Shown here: piece after piece, positions 27,216-35,355 of the stretch
Position numbering within the stretch: position 1 is the stretch's first letter
Layout: each line of letters starts with the position of its first letter
DNA from: Thermoguttaceae bacterium
Lineage (GTDB): Bacteria > Planctomycetota > Planctomycetia > Pirellulales > Thermoguttaceae
Reading direction: 5' to 3'
Assembly (NCBI GenBank): GCA_017434455.1
Contig: JAFRFG010000020.1
Coordinates: forward strand, 124,001-188,000
DNA length: 64,000 bases
Position numbers and translations under genes: made by a program
Notes under the pieces: model-generated
What the model was told of the DNA's origin: nothing
The model's database searches: none
The model's input: only the letters and a program-made list of their open reading frames with translations

Positions 27216-28127
27216 TTACCCCCTGTGAAGCGGAACAACGAACGCGTCGCCGGTCTTTTCGCGGATGATCTTTTGCCACTCCGGCTCACGCTGCTGCGGT
27301 ATATCCGCGTCCTTGCCCGGATCGGCGAAATGATCGATCATCCTGAGCTTGAAGATCGCCTCCTCACCGACAAAATGCAGGACGGTAAACCCGATATCCC
27401 CCCAATAGCCGACCGAGGGGAGCGTCAGCCGAGGCAGGCCGTCGACCACCGTGTGGAACCACTGATGGTGGTGCCCAAAGATATACCCCGCCACCGCGGG
27501 ACTGTCGGCGAGCATCTGGGCCAGTCCAATCTCTTTCACCGAATGGTGAGCCCCGACAAAGACCGGTTTGGAGTACCCGGCCAGGGTCTTTTCCAGCCAG
27601 GCACGCTGCTGTTCATCGACCGCTCCGCCCCCTTCCCCCTCAACAAGGGTATCGAGGAGGATAAAGTCGGCCCGCGGGGTCTCGACGATCGAGACATATT
27701 TACCCGGGACATTGGGGGCCGCCTGAACCCGTTCGGGAAAGACTTCGAAGAAAGCGGCGCGGCGATCGTGGTTCCCGAAAGCCAGGTCCCACTGGATACC
27801 GGCTTCCTCTATCGGCCGCATCATTTCGCGCAGGATGAGATAATCTTCCTTCTTTCCGTAGAATTGGGAGAAATCGCCGTAGATGAGGAGGTGCCTGGGC
27901 CGCGGATTCATCGCCAAAAGCGCCTCGATCCGGGAGGCGAAGGCCTCGACCGTCCGAAACTCGGGCCGAACATGAATATCGGAAAAAAGAACAACCAATT
28001 CCTCATCGAACGGAACATTCTCATTCGACGCCGTTTCATCGGCCAGACCAGAGCCCCCCGGATCGGAAAGCAGCGCCGCGGCGCCGCCGGCCGCGCAGAG
28101 GGTTTTGAGGAAATCTCGTCGGAACAT
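27216..28127 (-). CDS. Tat-exported metallophosphoesterase, copy 3 of 4
   Basis: This 303-residue protein has the Tat signal FRRDFLKTLCAAGGAAALL and intact metal motifs (SDIHVR, YGDFSQFYG, FGNHDRR, VGAHHS, FGHHHQW). I chose the ATG at 28127, which follows CAGGAGA; the open frame reaching 28334 runs into the next copy and is not translated. Copy 3 resembles copy 4 in its N-terminal half (EFRTVEAFASRIEALL, YGKKEDYLILREM) and copy 2 in its C-terminal half. Confidence 0.9.
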   Translation of the reverse strand: MFRRDFLKTLCAAGGAAALLSDPGGSGLADETASNENVPFDEELVVLFSDIHVRPEFRTVEAFASRIEALLAMNPRPRHLLIYGDFSQFYGKKEDYLILREMMRPIEEAGIQWDLAFGNHDRRAAFFEVFPERVQAAPNVPGKYVSIVETPRADFILLDTLVEGEGGGAVDEQQRAWLEKTLAGYSKPVFVGAHHSVKEIGLAQMLADSPAVAGYIFGHHHQWFHTVVDGLPRLTLPSVGYWGDIGFTVLHFVGEEAIFKLRMIDHFADPGKDADIPQQREPEWQKIIREKTGDAFVVPLHRG

Positions 28128-28155
28128 GGCTGTCTCCTGAAATCGATTCGCTGAA

Positions 28156-29058
28156 TTACACCCTGTGAAGCGGAACGATGAACGCGTCGCCGGTTTTTCT
28201 GTGGACCACATCAAGCCATTTAGCCTGAGGTTCTTCCGGAGGATTAGCGTCCTTCCCCGCTCCCAGGTCGGGGAAGTGATCGACGATTTTAAGTTCGAAG
28301 ACCGCCTCCTCACCGATAAAGCGCAGGACGACATACCCGAAATCCCAAAAATAACCGGCCGAGGGGAGTGTCAGCCGAGGCAGACCGTCGGCGACAACGT
28401 GAAGCCAGTTATGATGATGCCCAAAGATATAACCCGCCACCACCGGGGAAGCGGCCAGCATCTCGGCCAGTCCGGTCTCTTCCACCGGATGGTGAGCCCC
28501 GACAAAGACCGGTTTAGAATACCCGGCCAAGGTCTTTTCCAGCCAGGCGCGCTGTACCTCGTCGACCGCCCCGTCCCCCTCCCCCTCGACGAGGGTATCG
28601 AGGAGGATAAAGTCGGCCCGCGGGGTCTCGACGATCGAGACATATTTGCCCGGGACATTCGGGGTCGACTGGACCCGTTCGGGAAAGACCTCGAAGAAAG
28701 CAGCACGGCGATCATGATTGCCGAAAGCCAGATCCCACTGGATGCCGGCTTCCTCGACCGGCCGTATCATTTCGCGCAGGACAAGGTAGTCTTCCTTTTT
28801 TCCCCAGAATTGGGACAGGTCGCCGTAGATGAGGAGGTGCCGGGGACGCGGATTCATCGACAGAAGTGTCTCGATTCGGGAGGCGAAGGCATCGACCGTC
28901 CGAAACCCGGGGCGAATGTGAACGTCGGACAGCAGGAAGACCAACTCATCGTCAAACGGCACCTCACCGCTCGTCTGAGAGACACCCATACTCGGCGCGG
29001 CAAGCACGGCGGTACCTGCCGCGCCGCACGCTTTGAGAAAATCTCTTCGCCGCATCAT
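28156..29058 (-). CDS. Tat-exported metallophosphoesterase, copy 4 of 4
   Basis: This protein of about 300 residues has the Tat signal RRRDFLKACGAAGTAVLAAP and intact metal motifs (SDVHIR, YGDLSQFWG, FGNHDRR, VGAHHP, FGHHHNW). The start is ATG 29058 or 29055, just after AAGGGGAG; the upstream ATG at 29082 would place a charged stretch before the Tat motif. It is the first of the four phosphoesterases to be transcribed and lies 64 bp downstream of the thioredoxin gene. Confidence 0.9.
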   Translation of the reverse strand: MMRRRDFLKACGAAGTAVLAAPSMGVSQTSGEVPFDDELVFLLSDVHIRPGFRTVDAFASRIETLLSMNPRPRHLLIYGDLSQFWGKKEDYLVLREMIRPVEEAGIQWDLAFGNHDRRAAFFEVFPERVQSTPNVPGKYVSIVETPRADFILLDTLVEGEGDGAVDEVQRAWLEKTLAGYSKPVFVGAHHPVEETGLAEMLAASPVVAGYIFGHHHNWLHVVADGLPRLTLPSAGYFWDFGYVVLRFIGEEAVFELKIVDHFPDLGAGKDANPPEEPQAKWLDVVHRKTGDAFIVPLHRV

Positions 29059-29122
29059 ACTCCCCTTCCCCTGAGAAAGCATCTCTTTAAACCGATTCGG
29101 CAGCGCGCCGCCGGCCCGGCGA

Positions 29123-29443
29123 TCAGAGCTGACTTTCGATCAGGGCCTTGACTTTCTCTTTGTTCTGCGGACCGGTCAGTCGGCCGGTCTCGGTACCGGA
29201 TTTCATCATCACGAGGGTCGGAAGGGCCTCGACCGCTAGTTTTCCGGCCACAGCGACATTCTCGAACACATTGACCTTAAAAATCTTGACCTTATCGGCG
29301 TATTCATCGGCCAACTGATCGAGAACCGGCGCCAGCGCGCGGCACGGTCCACAGGTCGGCGAACCAAAATCGATCAGCACGGGAAGATCGGACTTCAGAA
29401 CGAGTTCGTCATAATCGGCATCAGCCAGTTCCATAGCTTTCAC
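29123..29443 (-). CDS. Thioredoxin with atypical active-site surroundings
   Basis: This 106-residue protein is a cytoplasmic thioredoxin (no signal peptide). It has the CGPC redox motif at about residue 31 and the cis-proline loop EALPTLVMMKSG opposite it. The Trp normally found before CGPC is Thr here (SPTCGPC), and the preceding FxAxW pattern is FGSP. These changes may tune redox potential or partner choice. It starts at GTG 29443, preceded by AAAGGATGG; an ATG at 29434 is also possible. It heads the phosphoesterase-rhamnosidase run, and its link to those exported enzymes is unclear. Confidence 0.88.
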   Translation of the reverse strand: MKAMELADADYDELVLKSDLPVLIDFGSPTCGPCRALAPVLDQLADEYADKVKIFKVNVFENVAVAGKLAVEALPTLVMMKSGTETGRLTGPQNKEKVKALIESQL

Positions 29444-29575
29444 GGTAACTAGACCATCCTTTCTTGTGGAAGAATACCCTTCATAAAACCGACAAAGACA
29501 GCCCGCACAAAACAGAACTGTGGAGCTGTCTTCATCTGGAAAAAACGTCTCGCGGCGATCAGAAGCGAAGAAACG

Positions 29576-30850
29576 TTACTTCTGCTTCTTGTAATCGCCG
29601 ATCATCGGAACCGACTTATGGGTATCGGGACCGAAGAAACGCAGACCGACCAGCGGCTCTTTGCCGGTGTTGACGATCTCGAACCCCTTCTTCGCGGCGG
29701 TGGCCGTAATGAAGACCTCGTCGTCCGGCTCTTCGCCGAAGTGAATCATATTCGGAGACTCGATCGACAGTTTCCCCATCGTTCCGCGGCCCTGAACGGT
29801 GATCCAGCCGCTGGCGCCGCCGTCCTGAACGGTGCAGCGGGCACCCGGCATGACCGTCAGCTCTTTGGCGGAGATCCGCTGCTGACCGTCGATCAGACCG
29901 TAGACGATCCACTTATCGACGTAACCTGCCTCGCAGTCGGACTTCTCCGGATCGACAATCGGCTCGAGGTAGTTATGTTCCTTGAAGTACGGGTCGACGT
30001 TCTTTTCCCAGTCGAGCTGCTCGACGATGAAGTCGAGGTCGTTTTTCTTGTCATCCGGGACGTTCTTGACCAGAAGATCCCACGAGATGGCGTCCTTGTC
30101 GGTCAGGGACTGGAACATACCGAAGACGTCGGAACCCCACTGCGGCTCATAGGTGCAGACCGAACCGGGAGCGTGGAGAACGCCGGCGGGGACAAGCCAG
30201 CCGGTTCCCGGCTTGAGACGATAGGCCTTGGCCAGATCGAGGATCCCGTTGTCTCCCTTATTCCAGTCTTCGAGACACTTGCGGACCTGCGCCTTGGTCG
30301 TACCCGGTTCCAGCCCCATGAAGGTGTAGTCAAACCGGTTCTCGGCGGCGTTCAGCTGCGGCGGATAGTAGTACGCCTCGGGTTTGCCGTCCTGACCGGT
30401 CAGGTTAGCGTCTTTGTCCATCTGGTGCATGTGGTGCGGCAGGGGGCCGAGATTATCGAAGAATTTCGAGAAGACCGGCCAGCGATGATACTTTTCCCAG
30501 ATCGCGTCGCCAACGACCGCGCCCTTACCCTCTTCGACGGCGTCGCGAAGGAGAAACTTCTTGCCGTTGAAGCGGATATAGCTCAGCCCCTCATCATCGG
30601 CGCGGCCGGCGTTATCGGCTTCGGTCGTACTGGCGAACCACCGCTCATCGATTCCGCCGCGATCCAGCCCCAGGGCATACCAGTCGGTCGGAGCCAGCTT
30701 GATACGGCGGCCCGGCTTGCAGAAGACACGCGGAACCCAGTTCGGGGTCAGGTAAAGAAGACCGTCATTGGCTTCCATCGCCTGGGCGAGAAGGGCAGCG
30801 ACCTCCTCACGTTTGGCTTTCTCGGACGTACGAAAACGGCAGCAGCTCAT
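29576..30850 (-). CDS. Class I mannose-6-phosphate isomerase-like cupin protein
   Basis: This 424-residue cytoplasmic protein resembles type I phosphomannose isomerases or related sugar isomerases. Metal-binding-like segments are visible: PLPHHMHQMD, then KPEAYYYPPQ, and later LKPGTGWLVPAGVLHAPGS. The C-terminal third looks like a second cupin barrel. It lacks the close similarity that would allow a confident manA name, so the exact sugar is open. I placed the start at ATG 30850 because AAGGAG sits directly upstream, inside the longer frame that begins at 30895. It has a strong promoter and a 118-nt leader containing two hairpins. Confidence 0.75.
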   Translation of the reverse strand: MSCCRFRTSEKAKREEVAALLAQAMEANDGLLYLTPNWVPRVFCKPGRRIKLAPTDWYALGLDRGGIDERWFASTTEADNAGRADDEGLSYIRFNGKKFLLRDAVEEGKGAVVGDAIWEKYHRWPVFSKFFDNLGPLPHHMHQMDKDANLTGQDGKPEAYYYPPQLNAAENRFDYTFMGLEPGTTKAQVRKCLEDWNKGDNGILDLAKAYRLKPGTGWLVPAGVLHAPGSVCTYEPQWGSDVFGMFQSLTDKDAISWDLLVKNVPDDKKNDLDFIVEQLDWEKNVDPYFKEHNYLEPIVDPEKSDCEAGYVDKWIVYGLIDGQQRISAKELTVMPGARCTVQDGGASGWITVQGRGTMGKLSIESPNMIHFGEEPDDEVFITATAAKKGFEIVNTGKEPLVGLRFFGPDTHKSVPMIGDYKKQK

Positions 30851-30877
30851 AAGATACTCCTTCATGTTTTTGTCTTG

Positions 30878-30947
30878 GACTGTACGGACAGTCAAATGTA
30901 ACCAAAGGGGGCAGCCAACCGTTTTCTCCTGTTTTTCTCAGGAGAAA
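30878..30947 (-). promoter_or_regulatory. Leader region with two hairpins upstream of the cupin isomerase gene
   Basis: Between the promoter at 30975-31003 and the start codon lie two inverted repeats. One pairs TTTCTCCTG (30923-30931) with CAGGAGAAA (30939-30947). The other pairs GACTGT (30878-30883) with ACAGTC (30888-30893). Neither has a terminator T-run. They could be protein-binding sites or leader structures controlling this gene. Confidence 0.4.
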
Positions 30948-30974
30948 GGAGTTAAAAGAAGCCCCCGATCAATC

Positions 30975-31003
30975 ATTATCTTCTTTGAAAAATGGGAAGT
31001 CAA
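30975..31003 (-). promoter_or_regulatory. Strong sigma-70 promoter for the cupin isomerase gene
   Basis: On the minus strand, TTGACT (31003-30998) and GATAAT (30980-30975) are separated by 17 bp, each one base from consensus. The transcript should start near 30968. Confidence 0.75.
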
Positions 31004-31009
31004 GAGAAA

Positions 31010-31028
31010 CAAGCCCGCCAGGGGCTTG
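31010..31028 (-). terminator. Intrinsic terminator of the YhcH-family gene
   Basis: CAAGCCC (31010-31016) pairs with GGGCTTG (31022-31028) around a 5-nt loop. On the minus strand it is followed by a T-rich stretch, TTTCTCTT. It lies just downstream of the stop codon at 31061. Confidence 0.7.
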
Positions 31029-31060
31029 AAAAATCTCGATATGTTCCCTCCCGCGGGGAC

Positions 31061-31669
31061 TCATTCAGCGCAGAGGCACTTGACCACGATTTTACGGACC
31101 TTTTCGGGTTGGCCGGCAGCCAGCCCCGGAGCGTGAGCGTCGCTGGGGGTAAAGATCACGCATTGGCCGGGCCCCAGAATCAGGCGGCCGGGATGCTCCG
31201 CGCCTTGTTTGAGGAAAGGCATCGCGACCGGATCGAAAAGGAGGTAGTCGTCCTTGTCGCTGTAGGGGGTGGTCACCGGCAGATCATCGGAAACGGGAAT
31301 CACGCCGAGGATCTCCTTCCCAAAGACCAGCATCTGGATGTCGATATAGCGGCGATGGGCTTCGATTCCAAAGGTCTCTTTCGTCTCGTACTCCTGAACG
31401 TTGGCATAGACTTTGTCGCCGTCTATCTCTTGGCGTCCCAAGGGGAGCGCGACCAAATCGGTCGATTGGAGCCACTCGATCCCACGGCGGACGGTTTCGG
31501 GATAGGAGGCAAGAACGGGGCCGTTGATATCGAGCTGGGCGAGGTTATAGACAACAGGGAGCGTCATCGATTCTTCCTTTCCGGTCGGATTGTTTTGATC
31601 AGCGGAGGCGCTCCTCCCCAGGATGGGGAAAACAGCCAGCAGCAAACAGGTCAGCAGCGCACGGTTCAT
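31061..31669 (-). CDS. YhcH/YjgK/YiaL (DUF386) family protein with a possible signal peptide
   Basis: The core of this protein, from about residue 35 of the longest form, is a DUF386 cupin domain (EAHRRYIDIQMLVFGKEILGV, YLLFDPVAMPFLKQGAEHPG, IFTPSDAHAPGLA). The family is linked to sugar anomerisation or lyase chemistry, such as NanQ for sialic acid. It is usually cytoplasmic, yet here the longest reading (202 residues, ATG 31669) starts with a clear signal peptide (NRALLTCLLLAVFPILGRSASA). A second in-frame ATG at 31567 begins exactly at the usual family start and has a much better ribosome site (AAGGAAGAA). Either the protein is exported, or two forms are made, or only the short one is. It lies upstream of the isomerase on the same strand. 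Confidence 0.8.
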   Translation of the reverse strand: MNRALLTCLLLAVFPILGRSASADQNNPTGKEESMTLPVVYNLAQLDINGPVLASYPETVRRGIEWLQSTDLVALPLGRQEIDGDKVYANVQEYETKETFGIEAHRRYIDIQMLVFGKEILGVIPVSDDLPVTTPYSDKDDYLLFDPVAMPFLKQGAEHPGRLILGPGQCVIFTPSDAHAPGLAAGQPEKVRKIVVKCLCAE

Positions 31670-32000
31670 CGCGTCGGTCTCGCATACGGGGTGGTCAGAT
31701 CATTGACAGCCATTCGGCCTTTCGCTCCATTATATGAGACTGGCCACCGGGAGTAAAGCTTTTTTTCGTCCTTGAGTTTCCCCCAACGCCAAATTCAGGT
31801 CCTGACGGTTTTAATCATTTTAACGGGCATATTCGAGAAATGCTTAAAAATTTCCTATTTAACATTAAGAAAACAGATTTCTCTGTTCGGGGAGGCAAGA
31901 TAAGATATAGGCGAGTTCCCACCGCCTGTAGGAGGATCGCTCAGAATTGTGAACCGAGGCAGTGGTAACCGGTGGCCGGTACAAACCAGTGGGGTCCGCT
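31670..32000. other. Intergenic region before the sigma factor gene
   Basis: About 330 bp, AT-rich in the middle, with no plausible gene. A small inverted repeat (ACAGA / TCTGT near 31873-31886) is visible. I cannot pick a convincing -35/-10 pair here, although a promoter for the sigma gene should lie in this stretch. Confidence 0.4.
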
Positions 32001-33515
32001 ATGACTTACTATGAGGATTTCGAGGAAATCAGGGATCGAAACGAGGCCAGATCGCGAGATGACCAGATCAGCGATGATCCGGTTCGGCAATATCTCCTTC
32101 AGATGGGCGACATCCCAATGATGTCCCACCAGGAGGAGCTCTTCGCGGCCGTGCGGATCGTCAGGACGCGCCAAGGTTTTCACGAAGCGATGTTCTCGCT
32201 CGATCCGGTCTTGCGCAAGGTCCTCAAGACGCTCAACAGAATCCTCAGCAAAGATGTCCGGCTGGATCGTACGCTCAATGTGTCGGTGACCAACGCGACG
32301 CTGAAGAGGCGGTTCAATACCCTTCTCCCCCCCAATATCGCCACCTTAACCTCGATCCTGAAGCGCAATCGCAGGGATGTGCGCCTCTTGATGAGCCGTT
32401 CGACACCGAAAGCGATCAAGCATAGGACCATTCGTCAGCTGCGCCTTCGCCGCGTACACGCCGCGCGGCTGATTGACGAGCTGGCGCTGCGGACCCAATG
32501 TATTCGCAAATTTCTCCCCGCGTTGGAAAAAACCGCCGAGGATATGTCCCGGCTGCTTCAGCAGCTGGACACTCTTCGCCAGCGCTTAAGAGACGATTCC
32601 CTTTCGCAAGAGAATCGAGCAAAACTCACCGCGCAGCTGGCTTGCTTGCGCCATGATCTTGGGATCATGGTTCTTCGTACCGGTGAGACTCCCGGCACGC
32701 TTAGCAAAAAGCTTGCCCGGGTCAAGGAGCGATATGATCTGTTTGTCCACGAGAAGCAGGATTTCTCGTCCAGGAATCTTCGTTTGGTGGTTGCGATTGC
32801 CAAACAATACAAGAACCGCGGTCTCGGTTTCCAAGATCTGATTCAAGAGGGAAATACCGGGTTGATGCGGGCGGTCGATAAGTTCGAACCGGGACGAGGA
32901 TTCAAATTCTCCACCTACGCCACGTGGTGGATCAGACAGGCGATCATCCACGCCATCGCCAATCAAGGCGGAATTGTCCGTGTGCCGGTTCAAACGCTGG
33001 AGACGATCAACACCATTCGAACAATCTCCCACGATCTGTTGATCCGAAACGGACGGGCGGCAACCTTGGCCGAGGTCTCTGAGGAGTCGGGGATTCCCAC
33101 CGGTGAGATTTCACGTCTGTTCCAAACGGTTCGTCAGCCGCTGTCTCTCGATAACCCGGTCCGGGAAGAGGATGAGACCGGCTACAACGACCTTTTGGCG
33201 GATCCTCGACAGGCCGACCCCAAGCTCGAAATCAGCCGAACAGAGTTGCGGCAAAAGATCGAGTCGGTCATTTCCGCTCTCACGCCGCGAGAGCAGAAAA
33301 TTATTCGCCTCCGGTTCGGGCTCGAGAACAAGGAAGACGGCTCCTCCTACACCCTTGAGGAAGTCGGCCGTATCTTCAAAGTGACCCGCGAGCGTGTTCG
33401 GCAGATTGAGGCCAACGCCGTGAGAAAGCTTCAGCACCCGGTTCGTTCCAGCCAGCTGAGCAGTTTCTTCCAGGCGCTCTCCTCGGCCTCCAGTCCGTCT
33501 ATCCAGATCTTTTAA
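32001..33515 (+). CDS. RNA polymerase sigma-70 family factor (RpoD-like, group 1 or 2)
   Basis: This 504-residue sigma factor has region 1.2 ([16 protein letters not shown]), then about 200 residues of basic helical non-conserved region, and region 2 from about residue 257 ([48 protein letters not shown]). Region 3 and region 4 follow, the latter with the helix-turn-helix [20 protein letters not shown]. Region 1.1 is nearly absent. In region 2.4 the residue matching Thr440 of E. coli sigma-70, which helps read the -10 box, appears to be Ile ([11 protein letters not shown]), while the -35-reading region 4.2 is close to consensus. I chose the ATG at 32001 over an upstream start at 31962. It may be the primary sigma or a stress/group 2 factor. 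Confidence 0.88.
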   Translation: MTYYEDFEEIRDRNEARSRDDQISDDPVRQYLLQMGDIPMMSHQEELFAAVRIVRTRQGFHEAMFSLDPVLRKVLKTLNRILSKDVRLDRTLNVSVTNATLKRRFNTLLPPNIATLTSILKRNRRDVRLLMSRSTPKAIKHRTIRQLRLRRVHAARLIDELALRTQCIRKFLPALEKTAEDMSRLLQQLDTLRQRLRDDSLSQENRAKLTAQLACLRHDLGIMVLRTGETPGTLSKKLARVKERYDLFVHEKQDFSSRNLRLVVAIAKQYKNRGLGFQDLIQEGNTGLMRAVDKFEPGRGFKFSTYATWWIRQAIIHAIANQGGIVRVPVQTLETINTIRTISHDLLIRNGRAATLAEVSEESGIPTGEISRLFQTVRQPLSLDNPVREEDETGYNDLLADPRQADPKLEISRTELRQKIESVISALTPREQKIIRLRFGLENKEDGSSYTLEEVGRIFKVTRERVRQIEANAVRKLQHPVRSSQLSSFFQALSSASSPSIQIF

Positions 33516-33548
33516 CCCCCCATAACACCAATACCAGAGGCACCGTCG

Positions 33549-34487
33549 GTGAGTGTGGTCTATTTCGTCGGAACCGACGAGGCCGGTTATGGTCCCAACT
33601 TAGGCCCGCTGGTCGTCTCGGGAACGCTGTGGAAGTGGGAGGTCGACTCGATCCCCGTTTCCACAGCGTCTGTTTTAGAACAGTTCAATAGTGTTCTGGA
33701 ACCGGTCTGCTGCCGCGCCGGTGCGTTCCCCGTCTTCGATTCCAAGAAGCTCTATCGCAGCGGGCATCTGGCGCCGCTGGAGCGGTCGTTTCTCCTCGCG
33801 ATGGGGCTGCTGGGGATTGAAGCCGCTTCCTTTCACGATCTTTTGGCCGTCCTGGCCCCTTCCTCCGATCCCCTTCCCCCCTGGGAAGAGGGGCAAGAGG
33901 GGGAAGCATCCCTTCCCGAACCTGTCGATTCCAGCGCTGCCGCGCGAATGCTATCGCAGCGGGGCGTTTCGCTTCTGGCGGCCCAAAGCCGCCGAATTCA
34001 CCCGGAAAGATTTAACCTGCTTCTTAAGTCCGGCTATCTAAAAAGCGATATTCTCGGCGAAGCCACCCTAGGGCTTGCGTCGCTCTTGGCACGCCGGGCT
34101 CAAGAGGAAAATCACCGGGCACCTGTCTTCGTCCTGTGCGATAAACTCGGGGGGCGGAATCGTTACCTTACCCTCCTGCAGCGATTCTTTATGGACGAAT
34201 GGTTCACCGCCATCGAGGAAGGATCTTCCCTGAGCCGCTATCAAACCGGGCAGCTTCAGATTCAGTTCCAGGTCAAGGGAGAATCGAACCGTCCCACGGC
34301 GCTGGCGTCGATCATCAGCAAATACCTTCGAGAGCGCTCGATGGAGCTGTTTAACCGCTACTGGATCAAACGTTACCCCAACTTAGCCCCAACGGCCGGT
34401 TATCCCGAGGACGCCAAGCGATTCGCCGCCGAAATCGATCCGAACCACTTCGGTGTGGCGATGGATCAGTTGTGGCGCGATAAGTAG
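33549..34487 (+). CDS. Divergent RNase HII-like protein
   Basis: This 312-residue protein has an RNase H-like fold most similar by eye to RNase HII: GTDEAGYGPNLGPLVV at the N terminus (family GIDEAGRGP), VFDSKKLY, a later LCDKLGGRNRY with an Asp, and LASIISKYLRERSM (family ASIIAKVTRDRxM). Two key positions differ. The GRG motif that recognises the RNA-DNA junction is GYG, and the last catalytic Asp (RD) is Glu (RE). It also has an extra 100 residues or so between the second and third motifs. It may be a planctomycete-specific nuclease with another substrate. It begins at GTG 33549, 33 bp after the sigma gene on the same strand. Confidence 0.7.
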   Translation: MSVVYFVGTDEAGYGPNLGPLVVSGTLWKWEVDSIPVSTASVLEQFNSVLEPVCCRAGAFPVFDSKKLYRSGHLAPLERSFLLAMGLLGIEAASFHDLLAVLAPSSDPLPPWEEGQEGEASLPEPVDSSAAARMLSQRGVSLLAAQSRRIHPERFNLLLKSGYLKSDILGEATLGLASLLARRAQEENHRAPVFVLCDKLGGRNRYLTLLQRFFMDEWFTAIEEGSSLSRYQTGQLQIQFQVKGESNRPTALASIISKYLRERSMELFNRYWIKRYPNLAPTAGYPEDAKRFAAEIDPNHFGVAMDQLWRDK

Positions 34488-34491
34488 CGCC

Positions 34492-35151
34492 TCACTGCCG
34501 CGATTGTATCAGCCGATACATTTTCTCAACCACTTCGTCCACGCTCATCTCGGTGCTGTCGATCACCATCGCGCCGTCGGGAACGCGCAATGGGCCAACC
34601 TCTCGCTGAGAGTCTCGCTGATCGCGAAGAAGAATCTGCTGCCGGAGCTGCTCGATATCGGGGTTTTCCCCGCGCGCGCGAAGCTCTTCGGCCCGGCGGC
34701 GGGCCCGTTCTTCGGCAGAAGCGGTCAGATAAAACTTTCGATAAGCGTCGGGGAAGACCACACTCCCCTGATCGCGTCCCTCGGTCACCAAAGAACGACC
34801 GACGGCGCATTGGCGCTGAAGCGCCACCATTATCTCTCGAATCCCCGGATTATCGGCGGCGAAGTGCGTCAGCCCGGTCACCTCGCCGGTTCGAATCGCC
34901 TGGGAGACATCCTCACCGTCAAGGGTGGTCTTCCCGAATCGATTGACGATCTGGTGCCCCTGGACCAGGCGGACCAGCGCTTGGGGATCGTTCCAGTCCG
35001 CTTTGCGGCGCAGTCCCAACAGCGCGGCGGCGCGGTACATCGCCCCGGTATCGAGAAAATCGACCCCCAGCCGCTTCGCCAGCAGCCGTGCCACGGTACT
35101 CTTCCCGCTGCCGGCCGGCCCGTCGATGGTGATCACGTGTGTGTTGTTCAT
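34492..35151 (-). CDS. cmk: Cytidylate kinase
   Basis: This 219-residue enzyme phosphorylates CMP and dCMP with ATP. It shows a P-loop (TIDGPAGSGKSTVARLLA), the CMP-binding FLDTGAMYRA segment, the VTEGRDQGSVVFPDA motif (family GRDxGTVVFPDA), and a lid region with FYLTASAEERARRR. The length is normal. It stands alone on the minus strand, converging on the RNase HII-like gene with 4 bp between stops. Confidence 0.95.
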   Translation of the reverse strand: MNNTHVITIDGPAGSGKSTVARLLAKRLGVDFLDTGAMYRAAALLGLRRKADWNDPQALVRLVQGHQIVNRFGKTTLDGEDVSQAIRTGEVTGLTHFAADNPGIREIMVALQRQCAVGRSLVTEGRDQGSVVFPDAYRKFYLTASAEERARRRAEELRARGENPDIEQLRQQILLRDQRDSQREVGPLRVPDGAMVIDSTEMSVDEVVEKMYRLIQSRQ

Positions 35152-35257
35152 GGAATTCCCCTCGAGTATTGTCCTGAATCGCTGTAGATTTCGCTTATCT
35201 TCGGTACCCCGCCGGCGGTGAGGATGGGAGAATTTTTTCTCCCGTGCCCAAATACTA

Positions 35258-35287
35258 TTGAAATTCCCCCCCAGGCGCAGTTATAAT
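35258..35287 (+). promoter_or_regulatory. Sigma-70 promoter of the oxidoreductase-HEAT-DUF1080 operon
   Basis: TTGAAA (35258-35263) and a perfect TATAAT (35282-35287) are separated by 18 bp. The predicted start is near 35294, about 60 nt before the first gene. Confidence 0.75.
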
Positions 35288-35355
35288 CTAATTCCTATAG
35301 TTTATGAAGTAACTTCCCCCCTCCACATTTCGAAACAACAGGAGTGATTTTAACG

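Noticed and set aside
28128-28334. N-terminal extension of the third phosphoesterase
   Set aside because: It overlaps the end of copy 4 and would bury the Tat signal; CAGGAGA marks the start at 28127.
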